Below, piece by piece: positions 53,419 to 61,102 of a stretch of DNA of 64,000 bases (positions within the stretch are counted from its first letter, which is position 1; each line of letters begins with the position of its first letter). The translations under genes were made by a program, and so were the position numbers. Source of the DNA: Devosia sp. YR412 (lineage in GTDB: Bacteria > Pseudomonadota > Alphaproteobacteria > Rhizobiales > Devosiaceae). The stretch spans positions 496,001-560,000 of the forward strand of contig NZ_FOFL01000002.1 of assembly GCF_900110945.1 (NCBI RefSeq), read 5' to 3'. The notes under the pieces were generated by a model, which was not told where the DNA came from, did not search any database, and saw only the letters and a program-made list of their open reading frames with translations.

Positions 53419-53910
53419 ATGGGCACGATCATCATCGAGGCTCTGACGGCCGACGCCTTCGCCCCCTTTGGCCAGGTCATCGAGCTCACCGGCGCCCATC
53501 ACTATCCAATCAATGCCGGCATGACCGAGCGCTACCATGACCTCGCCCGCGTCGAGCTCGGAGGCGTGCATGCCCGTCCGCTGATCTCGATCTTCCGCGG
53601 CCAGCCCTATGCCCTGCCGCTCAGCCTCAAACTGGTTGAGCGCCACCCGCTCGGCAGTCAGGCCTTCTATCCGCTGTCGCAAAATCCATGGCTGGCCATT
53701 GTGGCCGAAGACGATAGCGGCACCCCCACCCGCCTCCGCGCCTTCCGCCCGTTACCCGGCCAGGGCGTCAATATCGCCATGAATACCTGGCACGGCGTAC
53801 TGACCCCACTCGAAGTCGAAGCCGATTTCATCGTCGTCGATCGCGGCGGTGACGGCAACAACCTTGAAGAACATCATTTCGATGCGGCCTGGACCATCAT
53901 CGACCGCTAG
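53419..53910 (+). CDS. allA: Ureidoglycolate lyase
   Basis: A 163-residue AllA, which splits ureidoglycolate to glyoxylate and urea. Family features are LTADAFAPFGQVIE at the N-terminus, LVERHPLGSQAFYPL, NIAMNTWHGVLTPL, and VVDRGG near the end. A longer frame overlaps the previous gene, but the ATG at 53419 begins the conserved domain. Its products link the island to malate synthase G. Confidence 0.94.
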   Translation: MGTIIIEALTADAFAPFGQVIELTGAHHYPINAGMTERYHDLARVELGGVHARPLISIFRGQPYALPLSLKLVERHPLGSQAFYPLSQNPWLAIVAEDDSGTPTRLRAFRPLPGQGVNIAMNTWHGVLTPLEVEADFIVVDRGGDGNNLEEHHFDAAWTIIDR

Positions 53911-53924
53911 GGCAGAAAAATACC

Positions 53925-54548
53925 ATGGATAATGCCGACCTGATCTCCCGCCTGCTTGACGTCATCGAGCGCGACATCGCCCCGGTGACCCGCAAGGGCG
54001 TCGCCCTTGGCAACAAGCTGTTCGGCGCCGCCATCCTGCGCAAGTCAGACCTCTCGGTCGTCGTCGCCGAGACCAATAACGAGATCGAAAACCCGCTCTG
54101 GCATGGCGAAATGCACGCCATCAAGCGCTTCTTCGAAATCCCGGTCGATCGGCGCCCGGACGTCAAGGACTGCATTTTCCTCGCCACGCACGAGCCCTGC
54201 TCGCTCTGCCTCTCCGGCATCACCTGGTGTGGCTTCGACAATTTCTATTATCTGTTCAGCCACGCGGACAGTCGCGACAGCTTCGCCATTCCCCACGATA
54301 TCCAGATCCTGCAGGCCGTCTACGCCACGCCCGATCCCGACCGGGAGCAGGCTCATGCCGATCGCCCGCTCTACAACCGCACCAATCGCTACTGGACCAG
54401 CCACAACCTGTCGCAGATGATTGCTGCCCTCGACCGCAGCCACAAGGAAACGCTGTTGGCCCGCTTCGACCACCTCAACGCCCTCTATGGCGACCTCTCC
54501 GAGGTCTACCAGAGTGACAAGGGTAACAAGGGCATTCCGCTGGCTTAG
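53925..54548 (+). CDS. Cytidine-deaminase superfamily nucleobase/nucleoside deaminase
   Basis: A 207-residue zinc deaminase. The HxE motif appears as WHGEMHAI and the PCxxC motif as HEPCSLCLSG. It is longer than TadA because of a C-terminal extension of about 60 residues. The substrate is not evident; position 14 bases after allA suggests a purine-derived compound, possibly guanine or a related base, even though guanine deaminase of the other fold is also here. Its stop overlaps that of a small convergent gene. Confidence 0.82.
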   Translation: MDNADLISRLLDVIERDIAPVTRKGVALGNKLFGAAILRKSDLSVVVAETNNEIENPLWHGEMHAIKRFFEIPVDRRPDVKDCIFLATHEPCSLCLSGITWCGFDNFYYLFSHADSRDSFAIPHDIQILQAVYATPDPDREQAHADRPLYNRTNRYWTSHNLSQMIAALDRSHKETLLARFDHLNALYGDLSEVYQSDKGNKGIPLA

Positions 54549-54682
54549 GGCTGGCTGATCGCCACCGGCGCAAACTCGCTGCGCGGCACTTCGGCAAAGG
54601 AGGCGGCGAAAGTCAGAAAGCTCAGCGCGAGGGCAAACAGCGCTGTGAGAATGAGCTGGGACATTTTGTTCAGTCCGGACAT
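54545..54682 (-). CDS. Small secreted or membrane protein, 45 aa
   Basis: Unrecognised. The product has a hydrophobic segment LILTALFALALSFLTFAASFA, which would be a signal peptide or single anchor, and a short polar tail. The ATG at 54682 lacks a strong ribosome site; another ATG is at 54664. Support is only from composition and the convergent overlap with the deaminase gene. Confidence 0.4.
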   Translation of the reverse strand: MSGLNKMSQLILTALFALALSFLTFAASFAEVPRSEFAPVAISQP

Positions 54683-54794
54683 GGGTGACGCTGTCTCTTC
54701 TCTAGTCTCGTGGCTTTGAACGGCTGACCAATGCGCCATTCATAATCCGTTCAGAATAGCCGCCGCCGCATGACAGCCATGTGGCGGCGAACCA

Positions 54795-54812
54795 AACGCG
54801 CCGCGGCGCGTT
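54795..54812. promoter_or_regulatory. Perfect 18-base palindrome upstream of otsB
   Basis: AACGCGCCGCGGCGCGTT is its own complement and lies 35 bases before the otsB ATG. Its size fits a dimeric repressor such as a LacI-type regulator. No regulator gene is adjacent. The high GC means chance occurrence cannot be excluded. Confidence 0.45.
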
Positions 54813-54846
54813 GCTTCACTGACTCCCAATCCCGGAAGGCTCAGTG

Positions 54847-55617
54847 ATGTCCCAGATCAATGCCGTGCACACCGCCGTCCCCCAGCTTGCCATCTTCACC
54901 GATTTCGATGGCACCCTGGTCGAACTGGCGGAGACGCCCGATGCCATTGAAGTGGACGGCACCCTGGCCGACCAGTTGCAGCGCGCTATCACTGAGCTGG
55001 ACAGCGCCTTCGCCGTGCTGACCGGCCGCGAAATTTCCGACATCGACAAGTATTTGGCGCCATTGCACCTGCCGATCGCCGGTGCCCATGGCACCCAGCG
55101 CCGCCGCGCCGATGGCTTCGTCGAAACCGTCGATCCCGCCGCCGTCCTCGGCGCCGAACAGATCGCCCAGGCCGTGCAGCCACTGATCATCGCCCACCCA
55201 AGCCTGCTGCTCGAAGCAAAGGAAGGCGCCGTCGCCCTGCACTATCGCCAGGCGCCAGAGCTGGAAGATGCGGTTCGCATCGCCATGGAAGAGGCCGTCC
55301 ACAACGTGCCCGACTTCACCCTGGTGCCCGGCAAGATGGTGCTCGAAGCCCGTCCACGCGCCGCCAGCAAGGGCGAAGCGCTGCGTGCCTTCATGCGCGA
55401 AGAACCCTTCCTCGGCCGTACACCTATCTTTATCGGCGATGACACCACCGACGAAGACGCCTTCATTGCCGCCCAGGATCTCGGTGGCGTCGGCATCAAG
55501 CTTGGCGATGGCGACACCGCGGCCCGTATGCGCATTCCCAATGTCGCCTCGGTGCACGCCCTGATCCGCGGCCTCGGCGATATCGTCGCTCGCGACCGCG
55601 AAGCATTGCCGCATTGA
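54847..55617 (+). CDS. otsB: Trehalose-6-phosphate phosphatase
   Basis: A 256-residue HAD-family phosphatase. The catalytic motif is TDFDGTLVEL with nucleophile D19 and acid D21. Further features are LTGRE, AGAHGTQRR, and GDDTTDEDAF. It makes trehalose from trehalose-6-phosphate. A GGAAGG sequence precedes the ATG; a GTG one codon earlier is possible. otsA follows after 31 bases. Confidence 0.94.
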   Translation: MSQINAVHTAVPQLAIFTDFDGTLVELAETPDAIEVDGTLADQLQRAITELDSAFAVLTGREISDIDKYLAPLHLPIAGAHGTQRRRADGFVETVDPAAVLGAEQIAQAVQPLIIAHPSLLLEAKEGAVALHYRQAPELEDAVRIAMEEAVHNVPDFTLVPGKMVLEARPRAASKGEALRAFMREEPFLGRTPIFIGDDTTDEDAFIAAQDLGGVGIKLGDGDTAARMRIPNVASVHALIRGLGDIVARDREALPH

Positions 55618-55648
55618 GTTATTCTAGCCTGATCGGACGGGGGCGTTC

Positions 55649-57064
55649 ATGAGCCGGATTATCGTGGTTTCCAACCGCACGCCGGGCAAGGGTCCGGCGG
55701 CGGGCGGCCTTGCTGTTGCCTTGCGCAAAACCCTCGCCGAGCGCGAGGGTTTCTGGTTTGGCTGGTCTGGCAAGCTGGTCGAAAGCCCATCCACAGAAGC
55801 GCGTTTCGAGGATATCGATGGCCTGACGGTCGCACAGATCGACCTCAACCGCGAGGATCATCACGCCTATTACGCTGGCTTTTCCAATTCGATCCTCTGG
55901 CCCAGCTTCCACCTGCGGCTCGACCTCGCCACCATCGAGGCGCATTGGTACGAGGGCTATCGTCGCGTCAACGCCCAGTTTGCCCGCGCGCTGCTTCCCC
56001 AGCTCAAGCCCGATGATGTCATCTGGGTGCATGACTATCACCTGATCCCGCTGGCCAGCGAACTGCGCAATCTCGGCGTGCGCAACCGCATCGGCTTTTA
56101 CCTGCACATCCCCTTCCCCACCACCGACGCGCTCTATGCCATTCCCCATCATGGCGAGCTGATGCGCGACCTGTCGCGTTATGACCTTGTCGGCATGCAG
56201 GCCAACCGCGACGTCGCCGCCTTCACTGAATTCGCCGAACACCAGGCGCCCTCGACGCTATCCGGCTCTCCTCTTCAGTCCGTCGATTTTGGCCGCACCG
56301 AAGTCGCCGCCTTCCCGATCGGCTCCGACCCGGATGCATTCGCCAAATTGGCCGTCAGCCCCGCCGCCACCAAGATGGTCAAGCGCATGGAGCGCGCCAT
56401 GGACGACCAGGCGCTGATCCTCGGCGTCGACCGGCTCGACTATTCCAAGGGCCTGCCGCAGCGCGTCGAAGCCTATGAAAAGCTCCTCGCCAACAATTCC
56501 CGCTTCCGCCGGCTGGTGCATATGCTGCAGGTCGCTCCGCCCTCGCGCGACACCATCAAGGAGTATCAGGAAACCAGCGATACGCTCGACGCCATGGTCG
56601 GCCGCGTCATGGGTCGCTTCGCCGAACCCGACTGGGCGCCGCTGACCTATGTGAAGCGCGCCTATGGCCAGCCCAGCCTCGCGGGACTCTACCGCCTGGC
56701 GCGCGTCGGTCTAGTCACCCCATTGCGCGACGGCATGAACCTCGTCGCCCATGAGTATGTCGGGTCGCAGGACCCGGAAGACCCCGGCGTTTTAGTGCTC
56801 TCCCGCTTCGCCGGCGCCGCCGAGATTTTCGACGACGCCATCATGGTCAATCCCTTCGACACCGACGAAACGGCCGAAGCCCTGCGCATGGCTCTCGACA
56901 TGCCGCTTGACGAACGCAAGGCCCGCTGGCGGAGCCTGATGAGTGCCGCGCAAAAGCACAGCGTCGACAATTGGAGCAAAAGCTTCCTCGACCGCCTGGC
57001 CCCAACAGCCGCCAACACCGGCTCTGGCCTGCGGGATATCCTCTATCTGGCCTCGGTGGCGTGA
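55649..57064 (+). CDS. otsA: Trehalose-6-phosphate synthase
   Basis: A 471-residue GT20 enzyme joining UDP-glucose and glucose-6-phosphate. Conserved blocks are VVSNRTPGKGPAAGGLAVAL, FGWSGK, VWVHDYHLIPLA, FYLHIPFP, GVDRLDYSKGLPQRVEAYE, and the donor-site TPLRDGMNLVAHEYVGSQ. Length is normal. The pair otsB-otsA makes trehalose for osmotic and desiccation tolerance. Confidence 0.95.
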   Translation: MSRIIVVSNRTPGKGPAAGGLAVALRKTLAEREGFWFGWSGKLVESPSTEARFEDIDGLTVAQIDLNREDHHAYYAGFSNSILWPSFHLRLDLATIEAHWYEGYRRVNAQFARALLPQLKPDDVIWVHDYHLIPLASELRNLGVRNRIGFYLHIPFPTTDALYAIPHHGELMRDLSRYDLVGMQANRDVAAFTEFAEHQAPSTLSGSPLQSVDFGRTEVAAFPIGSDPDAFAKLAVSPAATKMVKRMERAMDDQALILGVDRLDYSKGLPQRVEAYEKLLANNSRFRRLVHMLQVAPPSRDTIKEYQETSDTLDAMVGRVMGRFAEPDWAPLTYVKRAYGQPSLAGLYRLARVGLVTPLRDGMNLVAHEYVGSQDPEDPGVLVLSRFAGAAEIFDDAIMVNPFDTDETAEALRMALDMPLDERKARWRSLMSAAQKHSVDNWSKSFLDRLAPTAANTGSGLRDILYLASVA

Positions 57065-57170
57065 CGTCCCCTTACCAAACCGTCACCCACCTATCCCCCT
57101 TGTAACGCCCATTTTCTCCCGTCGCGCGTTATCAGACTGTCAGCACGCCAGTCCAACAAGGGGACAGTCC

Positions 57171-58040
57171 ATGACCATGAACCGCCGCGACGCCTTCAAG
57201 GCTGTTGCAGTCACCGCCTCGGGCGGGTTGCTGATGAGCCAGCGCGCCTTCGCCCAGGAAGCCGGCGTCAGCGCCAGCCAGACCGCCGCCCTGCTCTCGG
57301 GCGCCGATGTCTGCGCCATCATTCCCGAGGTCACCGAAGGCCCATACTATTTCGACCCGGCCATGGAGCGCGTCGATATCACCGAGGGTCGCCCCGGCAT
57401 CCCGACCCGCATCCGCCTGCAGGTGGTAGATGCCGCCTGCGTGCCCATGCCCGGCGCCCGCGTCGATATCTGGCATTGCGACGCCACGGGCGTCTATTCC
57501 GGCTATGCCAACCAGGGCGATGACGGCACCACCGACACCACTGGCGAAACCTTCATGCGCGGCACCCAGTTTGCCGACGACAATGGCATTGCCGAATTCG
57601 AAACCGTCTATCCGAGCTGGTATCGCGGCCGCACCACCCATGTGCATTTCAAGATCTTCCTCGACGAGACCAATGTGCTCACCGGCCAGATCTTCTTCCC
57701 CGATGCCCTCTCGGAATATATCTACCTCAACGTAGCGCCGTATAACGACCGCACCGCCACCCGCGACACGCTGAACTCCAATGACAGCATTGCCGCCCAG
57801 TCGACCCGCGCCGCCTTCGCCTTCATCAAGGAGCTGGAAGAAGAATATCTCGTCGCAATGATCATCGGCGTCGATCCTACGGCCAGCTCGGCCGTCGGCT
57901 TCTCCATGGGCGCTCCTGGCGGTGACCGCCCCGAACCACCTGCTGGCGGCATGGGCGGCCCACCGCCCGATGGTGCTCCCGGCGGCCCCACCGGCTCGGC
58001 CGATCGCACCACCATGACCCCACCGGTGACTGGGCTTTAG
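57171..58040 (+). CDS. Tat-exported intradiol ring-cleavage dioxygenase-like protein
   Basis: A 289-residue protein. The signal peptide MTMNRRDAFKAVAVTASGG has twin arginines, cleaved near AFAQ. The intradiol dioxygenase core includes TEGPYYFD, DIWHCDATGVYSGY, and the iron-ligand region WYRGRTTHVHFKI, with two tyrosines and two histidines as expected for Fe(III). The C-terminal 45 residues are glycine/proline-rich (GGMGGPPPDGAPGG). Exported members of this family are poorly understood. It has a GGGGAC sequence before the ATG. Confidence 0.85.
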   Translation: MTMNRRDAFKAVAVTASGGLLMSQRAFAQEAGVSASQTAALLSGADVCAIIPEVTEGPYYFDPAMERVDITEGRPGIPTRIRLQVVDAACVPMPGARVDIWHCDATGVYSGYANQGDDGTTDTTGETFMRGTQFADDNGIAEFETVYPSWYRGRTTHVHFKIFLDETNVLTGQIFFPDALSEYIYLNVAPYNDRTATRDTLNSNDSIAAQSTRAAFAFIKELEEEYLVAMIIGVDPTASSAVGFSMGAPGGDRPEPPAGGMGGPPPDGAPGGPTGSADRTTMTPPVTGL

Positions 58041-58928
58041 TTAGCTCACCCACGGACTCCCCGACGCCGCCAACAGGGTCACCAGCACCCTGTTCATCGG
58101 CGTCGGAATGCCGTGCTTTTCGCCCAGCCGCACGATCACCCCATTGCGTGCATCCACTTCCATCCGGTTGCCCGCCAGCCGGTCGGCATGGATGGAACTG
58201 GCCCGCGTCTCATCGGACATGGTGCGCATCATGGTCACCGTGCCCTCCACGACGTCCGCTCCGATCACCGCACCCTCAGCCCGCCCCACCGCCGCACATT
58301 CCTCAGCCACGCCGCGCACGATGGCTTCCAGTTCCGCGCTCCACACCGCCCCCGTCGCCCGCAGCGTCAGCGCCGGCACGATCGACCCGCAATTGCCGCA
58401 CAGCTTGATCCAGGCGCGCGAGATGAAATCCGGCGCGACCACCGCCTCGATGTCGGTCTGATCAAACAACTCAACAAATGCCGCGCCATTGTCCCCGCTT
58501 GGCGCCCAGATGAAACCCTTGCGCTGCTGCACCATTCGCCCCGGCGCACTGCGCGCTGCCGGCAGGTTGATGATCACCGGCACCAGCTGCTCGGCCGGCA
58601 CCAGATGCTCGAACAGCCGCACATGCTCGACGCCATTCTGGACCACCGCCACCCGCGTGCCCTGCCCCACCAATTGCTCGAGCCACGGCTTCGTCGCCTC
58701 GACATCATAAGTCTTGGTGCAGACCAGCACCCAGTCCACCACCGGCGCCTGCGCCGGATCGGTCAACACCACCGGCTTCGCGGTGATCGTGCCATCCGGC
58801 GTCTCGACAATGATGTCGTCCAGCGGCGTTCGCGCACAGACGGTCACCGTTAGCGCCGGATTCTGCGCCAGCCAGGCCGCCAGCGTGCCGCCGATGGCGC
58901 CCGGTCCGATCACCGCGATTGTCGTCAT
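58041..58928 (-). CDS. Ketopantoate reductase (ApbA/PanE) family protein
   Basis: A 295-residue dehydrogenase. The NAD(P) motif GPGAIGGTLAAWL is at about 8-20, followed by VVQNGVEH, a hallmark of the family, and a C-terminal domain with the catalytic-region lysine in SRAWIKLCGN. Many members are not panthothenate enzymes, and no other pan genes are nearby, so I do not assign panE. The frame runs upstream but the ATG at 58928 begins the domain. Confidence 0.87.
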   Translation of the reverse strand: MTTIAVIGPGAIGGTLAAWLAQNPALTVTVCARTPLDDIIVETPDGTITAKPVVLTDPAQAPVVDWVLVCTKTYDVEATKPWLEQLVGQGTRVAVVQNGVEHVRLFEHLVPAEQLVPVIINLPAARSAPGRMVQQRKGFIWAPSGDNGAAFVELFDQTDIEAVVAPDFISRAWIKLCGNCGSIVPALTLRATGAVWSAELEAIVRGVAEECAAVGRAEGAVIGADVVEGTVTMMRTMSDETRASSIHADRLAGNRMEVDARNGVIVRLGEKHGIPTPMNRVLVTLLAASGSPWVS

Positions 58929-58947
58929 AGCAAAGGCTCCAAACAAA

Positions 58948-58971
58948 AAGGGCGGCCCGAGGGCCGCCCTT
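58948..58971 (-). terminator. Rho-independent terminator of the DEAD-box helicase gene
   Basis: AAGGGCGGCCC and GGGCCGCCCTT form an 11-bp stem with a tiny loop. On the minus strand it is followed by a T run and lies 22 bases past the helicase stop. With T/A runs on both sides it could act in both directions. Confidence 0.9.
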
Positions 58972-58993
58972 TTCTTATCTGATTCCGTAAGGC

Positions 58994-60592
58994 TTACGCG
59001 CGACCGCGCTGGCGATCCGCATTGGAACGACCGCCCGAACGGACGGCGTCCTTCTGAGACTTGCCCCAACGCTGCTTGGCAGCGGCGGGCTTGGCCGTCA
59101 TCGGCTTGCCGGTTTCCATGTCGCGACGCACGCCACGCACCGGTGCGGCGCCTTCGGCAGCCGGACGGGTACGCGGAGCCGCATCGGGACGCGTGCGCGG
59201 CCCATTGTCGGGACGGGCAGCGCGCGGTGCATCGCCGGCCGGACGGCCACGTGGCGTATCCGAAGGCTGGTGATGCGGCTGGCTCTTGGCCGGACGGGCA
59301 TCGGTCGAGAATTCGGCAAACGGACGACGCTCGGCCGGCGACCGGCGATCGGCATTGTCCTTGCGCGGGTTCTTGGCCGAACGCGGGCCAGGACGGCCAC
59401 CGCTTGGCTTCTTGTAGGCCGAACGGGGAGCCTCCACGACACCGAACTCATTGCCGGTGTGCAGGTCGCCACTGGTCGGTAGCGTACGGCGGATCAGGCG
59501 TTCCACGTCGCGCAGCTTGCCGCGCTCGGTGCCATCGCACAGCGTGATGGCAATGCCCGAGGCGCCGTTACGGCCGGTGCGGCCGATACGGTGAACATAG
59601 TTTTCCGGATCGTCGGGCAGCTCGTAGTTCACCACATGGGTGATCCCGGGCACGTCGATGCCGCGCGCCGCGATATCGGTGGCGACGAGAATGCGCACGT
59701 CGCCCGAAGCAAAGCCCTTGAGGGCCGCCTGGCGGGCATTCTGGCTCTTGTTGCCATGGATGGCCGCAGCCTTGTGGCCGTCAATCTCGAGGTTCTTGGC
59801 AACGCGATCGGCGCCATGCTTGGTGCGCGAAAAGATGATTACGCGTTCCATATTCTCAGTTTCGCTCAGCAGCAGCTCGTTGAGCACGCCGCGCTTGGCC
59901 TTGGCACCGGACAGGATCACGCGCTGGTCGATCTTGACCACGGTGGAGCCGGCAACCGAAGCATCGACACGCACCGGATCATTGAGCAGGCTCTTGGCGA
60001 GGTCCGCGACTTCAGGCGCCATGGTAGCCGAGAACATCATGGTGTGACGCTTGATGCCGATGGCCTTGGCCACGGCACGCACCGGCGCGATAAAGCCCAT
60101 GTCGAGCATCCGGTCGGCCTCGTCCAGCACCAGCCAGCGCGTTTCGTTGAGCTTGATCTTGCCGTCGTCCATCAGGTCCTTGAGGCGACCCGGGGTAGCA
60201 ACGACCACGTCGACGCCGCGCTCAAGGCGCTTGACCTGATGGTAGCGCGACACGCCGCCGAGCAGCAGCACGGTATCGAGCTTCATCTTGGAGCCGGCGA
60301 ACTTGCGCAGGTTCTCGTCGATCTGCACGGCCAGTTCACGCGTCGGCGCCAGGATCAGCGCGCGCGTGGTCAGCGGCCGCGGACGGCCGGTGAGAGTCAG
60401 GATGCCGGCCAGGATCGGCAGGCCAAAGGCGGCAGTCTTGCCCGAACCGGTCTGGGCAATGCCCATCATGTCCTTGCCTTCAAGCAGCTTCGGAATGGCC
60501 TGGGACTGGATCTTGGTCGGCTCGGTGAAGCCGGCAGCGGTCAGGCTGTCGGTCAGGATTTCGGGCAGGCCGAGAGAAATAAAATCGTTCAA
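58994..60592 (-). CDS. DEAD-box ATP-dependent RNA helicase
   Basis: A 532-residue helicase of the RhlE type. All motifs are present: Q motif FTEPTKIQSQAIP, AQTGSGKT (46-53), PTRELA, ATPGR, VLDEADRMLD (DEAD 157-160), FSATM, VATDIAARGIDVPG and HRIGRTGR. From about residue 375 the tail is long, basic and rich in proline, arginine and alanine, probably disordered and RNA-binding. No ATG suits; the TTG at 60592 (MNDFISLGLP) matches the family N-terminus. RhlE-type helicases act in ribosome assembly and RNA turnover. Confidence 0.92.
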   Translation of the reverse strand: MNDFISLGLPEILTDSLTAAGFTEPTKIQSQAIPKLLEGKDMMGIAQTGSGKTAAFGLPILAGILTLTGRPRPLTTRALILAPTRELAVQIDENLRKFAGSKMKLDTVLLLGGVSRYHQVKRLERGVDVVVATPGRLKDLMDDGKIKLNETRWLVLDEADRMLDMGFIAPVRAVAKAIGIKRHTMMFSATMAPEVADLAKSLLNDPVRVDASVAGSTVVKIDQRVILSGAKAKRGVLNELLLSETENMERVIIFSRTKHGADRVAKNLEIDGHKAAAIHGNKSQNARQAALKGFASGDVRILVATDIAARGIDVPGITHVVNYELPDDPENYVHRIGRTGRNGASGIAITLCDGTERGKLRDVERLIRRTLPTSGDLHTGNEFGVVEAPRSAYKKPSGGRPGPRSAKNPRKDNADRRSPAERRPFAEFSTDARPAKSQPHHQPSDTPRGRPAGDAPRAARPDNGPRTRPDAAPRTRPAAEGAAPVRGVRRDMETGKPMTAKPAAAKQRWGKSQKDAVRSGGRSNADRQRGRA

Positions 60593-60953
60593 GTGAACAC
60601 GTCTTTCTGCGCCAACAGGCGCTTGCAGGCGCGCAGAACAATGCAGCGCGCATGTCGCCAAACGCACGGGCGTCGGCGGGCTAACAGATGCAATCGGGCG
60701 ATAGGAGAGAGGTATCGCGCGGGTGCTGGCTCGAACCCGGACAGATTGTTTCCGGGCTGACTTCGCCGCTCACCGCAGGGGATAAGAAGTGAAGTCCGTC
60801 ACAAAATTTGTGGCGCCAGCGGATCCATCGAAGGTCCATGCGCCAGTGACGATGCCGCTGATATGGGCCAGATACGCTGAAAGTGCAAGATTATTCGGGA
60901 AAGCGCGGCGCATGGCGGGGTTGCGTGTCGTCCAACCCTCGCATCGGGGCTCC
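60593..60953. other. Region upstream of the helicase gene
   Basis: About 360 bases without a gene. Next to the helicase start (60606-60637) are nested hairpins: TCTGCGC with GCGCAGA, and inside it GCGCC-AACA-GGCGC. These would lie in the 5' leader of the helicase message and could shape its expression. The rest, 60640-60953, shows no feature I can support. Confidence 0.45.
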
Positions 60954-61074
60954 CATCACCCCACCCTCAATCCCTCCCCATTCAGGGGAGGGAAGCCGAC
61001 GTTCCGCGGACACGATGCCCCTAATCCCTCCCCCTTGTGGGGAGGGTGGCCCCGCAGGGGGGCCGGTGGGGGTG
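60954..61074. repeat. Palindromic intergenic repeat, copy E
   Basis: Same order as copy D: the left arm starts CACCCCACCCTCAATCCCTC and the right arm ends in GGGTGGCCCCGCAGGGGGGC with small changes. It lies 29 bases past the stop of the molybdopterin oxidoreductase gene, and thus at the end of that transcript. Confidence 0.9.
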
Positions 61075-61102
61075 GGTTTAGGCAGGATGGAAAGAACGTG
61101 CC

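Noticed and set aside
58041..58928. Assignment as panE of pantothenate synthesis
   Set aside because: Only family-level features are seen, with no panB/panC nearby; many relatives have other substrates.
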